NCBI RefSeq assembly: GCF_900109945.1
Contig: NZ_FOBX01000014.1
Coordinates: forward strand, 62,001 to 126,000
Reading direction: 5' to 3'
Length of the DNA: 64,000 bases
From: Bradyrhizobium sp. OK095
GTDB taxonomy: Bacteria > Pseudomonadota > Alphaproteobacteria > Rhizobiales > Xanthobacteraceae
The translations under genes were made by a program, and so were the position numbers. This document shows, piece after piece, positions 58,853-64,000 of the stretch (position 1 is its first letter; every line of letters begins with the position of its first letter). The notes under the pieces were generated by a model that saw only the letters and a list, made by a program, of their open reading frames with translations, was not told the origin of the DNA and did not search any database.

Positions 58853-59550
58853 ACGCGGCTATCGGAAAACTCCTGACGCAATTCGACGCAAACGGCCGGA
58901 CCAAGTCGCCGCCGCTGCCTCCACCGCCCAAGATCCAGGACGTGCTGACGAGGCCGAAGGAGGCCCGGCGCGAGCCGCAGGCCCAGCCGCAGCGTCAGCC
59001 TCAATCGCAGCCGCAGTTTCAGTCGCCGTCACCGGCGCCCGAGCCGGAAGCTCCGTCGGTCAACCTCCTCGACGACGCCTATCGTCGCGGTCATGCCGCT
59101 GGCGTTGCGGAGGCCGACGGCAGGGTTGCCGAGGAGCGCGTCCGCAGCGCGATCCGGCTCGGCGAGGAGCGGGCCAAATGGTCGGACCAGCAGGCGATCG
59201 CGATCGTGAGCGGCTTCGAGTCGGCCTGCCGCGAGATCGAGACCAACATCGCGAGCTCGGTCGCGCGAATCCTGCTGCCTTTCCTCGCCGATGCGGTTCG
59301 CGACAAGGCGATCGGATCGCTGGTCGAACAGATTGCGGCGCTGACCGGCAATTCGCCGGTACCGGTGTTCAAGGTCACCGGCCCAAGCGAGCTGCTTGAC
59401 CTCGTGAGGACGCAGCTCGAGGCTTCCAGGCGCACGGGGATCCAGTACGAGGCCGCCGAGACTCTCGAGGTTCGCGTCGTCGCCGACCAGACCGTGATCG
59501 AGACCCAGATCACGACCTGGAGCGAACGCCTGAAAGAAGCGCGCCGGTAG
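58849..59550 (+). CDS. FliH-like flagellar assembly protein
   Basis: Protein of 233 residues. The N-terminal third is Pro/Gln-rich (residues 25-75). The rest is largely helical, beginning NLLDDAYRRGHAAGVAEADGRVAEERV, as in FliH and related ATPase regulators, with a C-terminal globular part VFKVTGPSELLDLVRTQLEA. Its position directly after fliF (ATGA overlap) and before motB is typical for the fliH-like gene of rhizobia. FliH controls FliI and docks the ATPase at the C-ring. Primary similarity to enterobacterial FliH is weak, so the symbol is withheld. Confidence 0.72.
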   Translation: MNAAIGKLLTQFDANGRTKSPPLPPPPKIQDVLTRPKEARREPQAQPQRQPQSQPQFQSPSPAPEPEAPSVNLLDDAYRRGHAAGVAEADGRVAEERVRSAIRLGEERAKWSDQQAIAIVSGFESACREIETNIASSVARILLPFLADAVRDKAIGSLVEQIAALTGNSPVPVFKVTGPSELLDLVRTQLEASRRTGIQYEAAETLEVRVVADQTVIETQITTWSERLKEARR

Positions 59551-59555
59551 ACGCC

Positions 59556-60881
59556 ATGGAAGAGGTCAAGCAGGAGATCGTCATCGTCCGCCGGCGCAGC
59601 GCCTTCGCCGAGGAGGCGCATCACGGTGGCGTATGGAAGATCGCCTATGCGGATTTCATGACCGCGATGATGGCGTTCTTCCTGGTCATGTGGCTGCTCA
59701 ACGCGCTCAACCAGGACCAGAAGCAGGTTGTCGCGAGCTATTTCAACCCGATCAAGCTCGCCGAGAACGCGCCCGCTCCCAAGGGTCTCAAGGATCTCCC
59801 CAAGAAGGAGCCTACGACGTTGGAGGGACAAGACGGCAGGCGTCAGCCGGCCGGGCCAAACGAAGAACGTCGCGGCGACTCACCGACAGCAGAGAAGCCG
59901 GCTTCCTATGAAGAGAAGATTCTGTTCCGAGATCCCTATGCGACGCTCTCCGAGATTGCGAACAGTGCGAACCAGGCCACGGGCCAGCGCCGCGCCGGCG
60001 CGCTGACCTCCGCCGAGGAGGACGGCCTCAAGGGCGGTGACGCCTACCGAGATCCCTTCGATCCCGGCTATTGGAAGCTGACACCGCAGTCGTCCAAGGA
60101 TTTGGATCGCTTCGTCGACAGCGAGCCAAAGCCGAATGCGTCAGCGCGCGACAATGCGTCTGGAACGGGGCAGGGCGAGCCGCAACCGCGCCGTGCCACG
60201 CAGGACGATGCCGGCGGAAGCATCGCTCCGAATGCGGACGCGTCGTCCGCAAGCCTGTCGCCACTGTTGCCGCCGGGGCCCGCGCCGTCGCAGGCCCAAC
60301 GCGATGGCAGTGCCCAGGTGAATACGCAACCAGGCGTTCAAGCCAATGCCGCCGTACAGTCGCGCTCCGGCGATCAAGCGAAGAATTCTGAACCGCGCGA
60401 CGCCGCGCAAACACAACAGCAAGCCGTCAAGCAGCTTCAGTCCGCGATCGCCGATGCACTGTCGGACATCAAGGCCGGCGCGGGACCGGTGGCCGAGGTG
60501 CGTCAGGTCGAGGAAGGCCTCTTGGTCAGCCTGACCGATGATGCGAGCTTCGGCATGTTCGCGGTCGGCTCGGCCGAGCCGCGACCCGAGCTCATCCGCG
60601 TGATCGACAAGATCGGGCCGCTGCTGGCAAAGCGCCCCGGCATGATCATCGTTCGCGGCCACACCGACAATCGGCCGTACAAGTCGGAGACCTACGACAA
60701 TTGGCGGCTGTCGACGGCCCGTGCGCAGATGGCCTATTACATGCTGGTCCGCTCCGGCATCGATGCGCAGCGGATCGAGCACGTCGAAGGCTACGCCGAT
60801 CGTCGGCCGAAACTTCAGAATGATCCGGCGGCCGCGCAGAACCGCCGGATCGAGATCTTGATCCGGGAGAAGCGCCCTTGA
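59556..60881 (+). CDS. motB: Flagellar motor stator protein MotB
   Basis: Protein of 441 residues, longer than the usual 300-320. One membrane helix (YADFMTAMMAFFLVMWLLNAL, residues 31-51) contains Asp33, corresponding to the proton-binding Asp32 of E. coli. The C-terminal OmpA-like peptidoglycan-binding domain is at about 320-440 (GMIIVRGHTDNRPYKS, NWRLSTARAQMAYYML, RIEHVEGYADRRPK). Between them is an unusually long Gln/Ala/Pro/Ser-rich linker (about 70-310). It pairs with MotA, whose gene is 16 kb away at 42209, and motC follows with a 4-base overlap. Confidence 0.92.
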   Translation: MEEVKQEIVIVRRRSAFAEEAHHGGVWKIAYADFMTAMMAFFLVMWLLNALNQDQKQVVASYFNPIKLAENAPAPKGLKDLPKKEPTTLEGQDGRRQPAGPNEERRGDSPTAEKPASYEEKILFRDPYATLSEIANSANQATGQRRAGALTSAEEDGLKGGDAYRDPFDPGYWKLTPQSSKDLDRFVDSEPKPNASARDNASGTGQGEPQPRRATQDDAGGSIAPNADASSASLSPLLPPGPAPSQAQRDGSAQVNTQPGVQANAAVQSRSGDQAKNSEPRDAAQTQQQAVKQLQSAIADALSDIKAGAGPVAEVRQVEEGLLVSLTDDASFGMFAVGSAEPRPELIRVIDKIGPLLAKRPGMIIVRGHTDNRPYKSETYDNWRLSTARAQMAYYMLVRSGIDAQRIEHVEGYADRRPKLQNDPAAAQNRRIEILIREKRP

Positions 60882-62107
60882 TCAGGCTGCTCCTCCGCGC
60901 AGTGTTGCTGATGGCGTTGCCGCTGACGGCCGCACGCGTATTGGCCGATCCTGCACCGGCATCGGCCCCAGCCGCAGCGTTGGCTGCGGCACCAGCTCCG
61001 GCGTCGACATCGAGTGAACCCTATGAGCTCGTGCGCGGATTGCAGGCGGTGCAGGACGGCATCGCCAGCGGCGACACCGCGGCGCATGGCAGCCACATCG
61101 CGCTGATCCGGCAGATCGGCGAGAAATTTCTCGCCGCCGATGCGAATGTGTGGAGCAATCCGCAGAACGGCCAGGCCGTCGTCATCTACCTGCTCAGCGG
61201 TGGTGCGCCGCAAGTGGTGCGCAAGCTGCCGCGCGACAAGATCAATGTCGACGGACGGCTGTTCGATGGCGCGCTCGCCTATGTCGAGGGCCGTCAGGAC
61301 GAAGCGCGCGAGCTGCTCAAGGACGTCAAGCCGCGGACGATTCCGTCAGGCCTGGGCGGGCAAGTCGCGCTGGTCCAGGGCGCGCTGTTCGCGCGTGCCG
61401 AGGCATCGTTCGCGATCGAGCGCCTGGACGACGCGCGCCTGCTCCTGCCCGGCACGCTCGTCGAGGAGGCGGCACTGCGGCGCGAGATCCTGCTGGTCGG
61501 GCAGGCGGAGGAGTTCGACAAGTTCGAGTTCCTGACGCTGGCCTATATCCGTCATTACCGCAACTCGATCTATGCCGGCGATTTCTGGCAGCGCTTCTCT
61601 ACGGGCCTGACGCAATCGAGCCTCGCGTTCGACGAGAACCGCTTTGCGCGGATCGCCACTTTGCTGGAGCAGATCGACCGCGCGAGCCGCCTCAAGCTCT
61701 ATCTCGTCATCGCGCGCAGTGCGATGGTGCGTGGACGGATGGCCGTGACCCGGCTCGCCAGCGAGCGGGCGCTGACGCTCAGCGCCGATGCCTCGGCCGA
61801 GCGCGAGCGAGCGCATTTCTTTCGTGGTGTCTCGCGGGCGCTCACCGACGAATATGACGGCGGTCTCGCCGAGCTGAAGGCGCTCGACCGGTCCAAGCTG
61901 CCCGAGCGCGACGTTCTGCTCCTCAATGCAACGGTTCAGCTCGCGCTCGATGTCCGCAAACCGTTCGCGGGCGGATCGGCCGCCGCGGCCGAAAAACCTC
62001 CGGTGACGCCGGCGCGTGTCGATCTCGCATCATCGACCGCAACCCTCGCACGCGCGCAAAAGCATCTCGGAGAGCTCGAACTCCTCACCAGGGATCGTCG
62101 TCCATGA
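60878..62107 (+). CDS. motC: Periplasmic motor protein MotC
   Basis: Protein of 409 residues starting at TTG 60878, which overlaps the motB stop (TTGA). A signal peptide (LLLRAVLLMALPLTAARVLA) is followed by an Ala/Pro-rich stretch and a long helical body (PYELVRGLQAVQDGIASGDTAAHGSHIALIRQIGEKFL). The C-terminal end has TLARAQKHLGELELLTRDRR. This is the rhizobial MotC, a periplasmic protein that assists the MotA/MotB stator, and the motE-like gene at 50650 would encode its chaperone. Its stop overlaps the fliK ATG. Confidence 0.88.
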   Translation: MIRLLLRAVLLMALPLTAARVLADPAPASAPAAALAAAPAPASTSSEPYELVRGLQAVQDGIASGDTAAHGSHIALIRQIGEKFLAADANVWSNPQNGQAVVIYLLSGGAPQVVRKLPRDKINVDGRLFDGALAYVEGRQDEARELLKDVKPRTIPSGLGGQVALVQGALFARAEASFAIERLDDARLLLPGTLVEEAALRREILLVGQAEEFDKFEFLTLAYIRHYRNSIYAGDFWQRFSTGLTQSSLAFDENRFARIATLLEQIDRASRLKLYLVIARSAMVRGRMAVTRLASERALTLSADASAERERAHFFRGVSRALTDEYDGGLAELKALDRSKLPERDVLLLNATVQLALDVRKPFAGGSAAAAEKPPVTPARVDLASSTATLARAQKHLGELELLTRDRRP

Positions 62108-63489
62108 CCAAGCTCAGCGGAACCTCCGGGCAGCTCTTCTCCGGTCTCGCCGAGAGCCTCAACATGCGCGGGACGTCGCGATCGGCCAAGGGCGCCGCGA
62201 CGAAGTCCCAGGCGGATTCGTCGTTCAACGATCTGCTCCACACCGTCTCGAACATGGCGAAGCGGGCGCTGAACGGTGAGGGCAGCGATACGAGCGTGAA
62301 TGCCGGAACGCTGCGGACGCGCCTGGCGCATCCGGCCAACAAGGACAAGACGGACGAGACGGTGCAGGATAGCACCGATGCGACCGATGAGCCCAAATCG
62401 GCCGACAAGTCCGACAAGGCCTCCGACAAATCGGCTGACGCGCCGTCGGACAAACACGCACCGATCGATCAGGTGATGAAGGCGGACGTCCAGAGCCGAT
62501 CGAGCATTCCCGCGATTGTCGGGCAGGATCTGGCAGCGGTGTCGGCCATGAAGCCGCAAATTCAGCCGCAGGCCCAATCGGCGGCGGCCGACCGGAAGGA
62601 CGCGTCCGCGCGCGACGAACGATCGTCCGCCACGAAGCGCGACGTTCAAAGCGTCGGCATGACGAAGGCCGCCACGGCCGATCCCGCACCAATCGCTGCC
62701 GCTCCAGCCAATACGCGCGCGCAGGGCCCGGCGTCGCAAGTGGCGACATCGCCGCAGGCAATGCAAGGCGATGAAGCTGCGCCAAGAGCAATGCCCGCGT
62801 CATCCGGTTTCGAGGCCGTTACGGCCAATGTCGAACGTGCGGTCAAGGCCTCGGCCCGGGATGCATTGCCCGAGACGACCAAGGTCACCGTGGTTCAGCA
62901 GGAGACCCATCTGCCGCCGGCGCAATTCAACGCCCCGCAACAGGTCGCCAATGCGGTCGTCGCCGAGTTGAAGGAGACACCGGCGGCGTCTGCCGCCGCC
63001 GATCTCGCGACGTCGCAAGGCAACGCGCCGGATCAGCCGCTCAGGATCCTCACCATCAATCTCGAGCCGCCGACGCTCGGCAACGTCACCGTTCGCCTTC
63101 GTCTCGTCGGCACTGAGGTGTCGGTGCAGCTTGCCGCCGAACGCAGGGATACGAGCCAGATGCTGGACCAGCAACGCGACTCGATCCGCGACTTGATGCA
63201 GTCCGCGGGCTACGTCGCCGACGTCGCGCCGGTTCAGCACGGCTCGCTGGACGGATTCCAGAGCGGCTCCGGCCAGTCGCAGTCGCAGTCGCAAGCGCAA
63301 GCGCAGCTCGCGGGCCAGCAACAGCCATCGTCCCAGTCGCAGCAAGGCACGTTCGACGGCACCAGCAATTCGTCGGGGCAATCGGACGGCGGCGCGAAGC
63401 AGGCTCGCCAGGAGCGCCAGTCCAACCAGGAGACGCGTCATGACCAGGACGTGGGCCCGCAGACTCGTCGCGGCCCTGTTTATCTGTAA
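62104..63489 (+). CDS. fliK: Flagellar hook-length control protein FliK (MotD-like)
   Basis: Protein of 461 residues, rich in Ala, Ser, Gln and Lys and low in hydrophobic residues over its first 300 residues, as in FliK proteins. The conserved C-terminal domain (about 315-385) contains LRILTINLEPPTLGNVTVRLRLVGTEVSVQL, then TSQMLDQQRDSIRDLMQSAGY, the FliK_C pattern. FliK measures hook length and triggers FlhB switching. The S. meliloti gene in this position was first named motD. The C-terminal tail is Gln/Ser-rich and overlaps the next gene by 50 bases in another frame. Confidence 0.87.
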   Translation: MTKLSGTSGQLFSGLAESLNMRGTSRSAKGAATKSQADSSFNDLLHTVSNMAKRALNGEGSDTSVNAGTLRTRLAHPANKDKTDETVQDSTDATDEPKSADKSDKASDKSADAPSDKHAPIDQVMKADVQSRSSIPAIVGQDLAAVSAMKPQIQPQAQSAAADRKDASARDERSSATKRDVQSVGMTKAATADPAPIAAAPANTRAQGPASQVATSPQAMQGDEAAPRAMPASSGFEAVTANVERAVKASARDALPETTKVTVVQQETHLPPAQFNAPQQVANAVVAELKETPAASAAADLATSQGNAPDQPLRILTINLEPPTLGNVTVRLRLVGTEVSVQLAAERRDTSQMLDQQRDSIRDLMQSAGYVADVAPVQHGSLDGFQSGSGQSQSQSQAQAQLAGQQQPSSQSQQGTFDGTSNSSGQSDGGAKQARQERQSNQETRHDQDVGPQTRRGPVYL

Positions 63490-64000
63490 TGCGGGCGCTG
63501 CGGCAGCGGCGACCGACAATTCGCGTCCCTGCGAGCGCGAGATGGCGCGTGCGTCCCAGCAGCACGGCATTCCGCTCGGCATTCTCTACGCCGTCGGGCT
63601 CACCGAGACAGGGCGGCGCGGCGCGCTCTATCCTTACGCGCTCGGTGCCGACGGCCAGACCGTGTTCGCCAAGGACATGAATGATGCGATCGCGAATTTC
63701 GAGGCGATGCGAGCCAAGGGCATCAAGCTGATCGATCTCGGCTGCATGCAGATCAACCATTACTATCACGGCGACAAGTTCACCTCGGTGCAGGCGATGT
63801 TCGACCCCGCGAAGAACGTCGAATATGCCGCGCGCTTCCTCAAGGAGTTGAAGCAGCGCGAGGGCAGCTGGACCATGGCGGTCGCCCGCTACAATGCCGG
63901 CCCCAACAACCAGCCGGCGCAAAAGCGCTACGTCTGCCACATCGTCGCTCATCTCGTCTCCAGCGGCTTCGGCGCGTGGACCGACAAGGCGCGCTCACTC
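63440..64000 (+). CDS. Lytic transglycosylase (SLT domain), 3' end outside window
   Basis: The frame is open from ATG 63440 to the window edge (187 codons); the C-terminus is missing. A signal peptide (RLVAALFICNAGAAAAA) is followed by CEREMARASQQHGIPLGILYAVGLTETGRRGALYPYAL, in which Glu of TETG matches the catalytic Glu of SLT transglycosylases, and later LGCMQINHYYHG and ARYNAGPNN, both family motifs. It cleaves peptidoglycan, probably to let the rod pass, taking the place of the muramidase half of FlgJ, absent from alphaproteobacterial FlgJ. Position after fliK supports a flagellar role. It overlaps fliK by 50 bases. Confidence 0.85.
   Translation, partial: MTRTWARRLVAALFICNAGAAAAATDNSRPCEREMARASQQHGIPLGILYAVGLTETGRRGALYPYALGADGQTVFAKDMNDAIANFEAMRAKGIKLIDLGCMQINHYYHGDKFTSVQAMFDPAKNVEYAARFLKELKQREGSWTMAVARYNAGPNNQPAQKRYVCHIVAHLVSSGFGAWTDKARSL

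Noticed and set aside
1..64000. CRISPR arrays, tRNA genes, prophage or insertion sequences
   Set aside because: No regularly spaced direct repeats, cloverleaf patterns, integrase or transposase sequences were noticed on either strand.

Overview
The window looks like chromosome from a Bradyrhizobium-type alphaproteobacterium (order Hyphomicrobiales). Pointers are the high GC content, a rhizobial porin with its typical N-terminus, FixL/FixJ-style two-component genes, palindromic intergenic repeats of the Bradyrhizobium kind, and a flagellar cluster whose gene order follows that of Sinorhizobium meliloti (motA, fliM, fliN, fliG, flhB, flgBC, fliE, flgG, flgA, flgI, motE, flgH, fliL, fliP, flagellins, fliF, motB, motC, fliK). 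No tRNA, rRNA, CRISPR array, insertion sequence or prophage was recognised.

Positions 1-3.7 kb hold the distal part of a malonate decarboxylase operon (mdcE end, mdcG, mdcB, an AEC-type malonate carrier, mdcH). From 3.9 to 11.6 kb, all on the minus strand, lies a signalling and efflux block: a PAS histidine kinase, a FixJ-like regulator, a receiver-only regulator, an AaeB/AaeX/AaeA-like efflux pump and an AraC regulator. A second AraC regulator of the same subfamily is divergent at 12.0 kb. From 13 to 25.5 kb are mostly single genes: an orphan Tat-exported peptide-type binding protein, an alpha/beta-hydrolase-like protein without the expected nucleophile, a MarR regulator, a major porin, a VOC-family protein, a class III CoA-transferase, a TetR/MATE efflux pair with a two-site palindromic operator, and an orphan MetQ-like binding protein.

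From 25.6 to 32.5 kb is a co-directional cluster of a luciferase-like flavin monooxygenase, two carboxymuconolactone-decarboxylase (CMD/AhpD) proteins and a complete branched-chain-amino-acid-type ABC importer with a fused permease. This suggests uptake and oxidation of an unknown small substrate. It is followed by a palindromic repeat, a NikR-like operator with a HoxN-type nickel transporter, a HerA-like ATPase and a ketopantoate-reductase-like protein. Positions 36.6-39.2 kb are gene-poor, contain two repeat elements (one with nested inverted repeats), and enclose a MarR regulator with a four-cysteine tail.

From 39.2 kb to the end is a flagellar regulon, probably the thin (lateral-type) flagellum because its flagellins are only about 300 residues. 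fliI, flgF and a DUF1217 gene run leftward. From motA on, everything runs rightward: switch and export genes, rod and ring genes, three tandem flagellins, then fliF, a fliH-like gene, motB, motC, fliK and a truncated lytic transglycosylase gene. The most interesting signal is in the three flagellin leaders. Each carries the same small hairpin followed by a segment complementary to that gene's own Shine-Dalgarno region, which suggests RNA-level control of flagellin translation.
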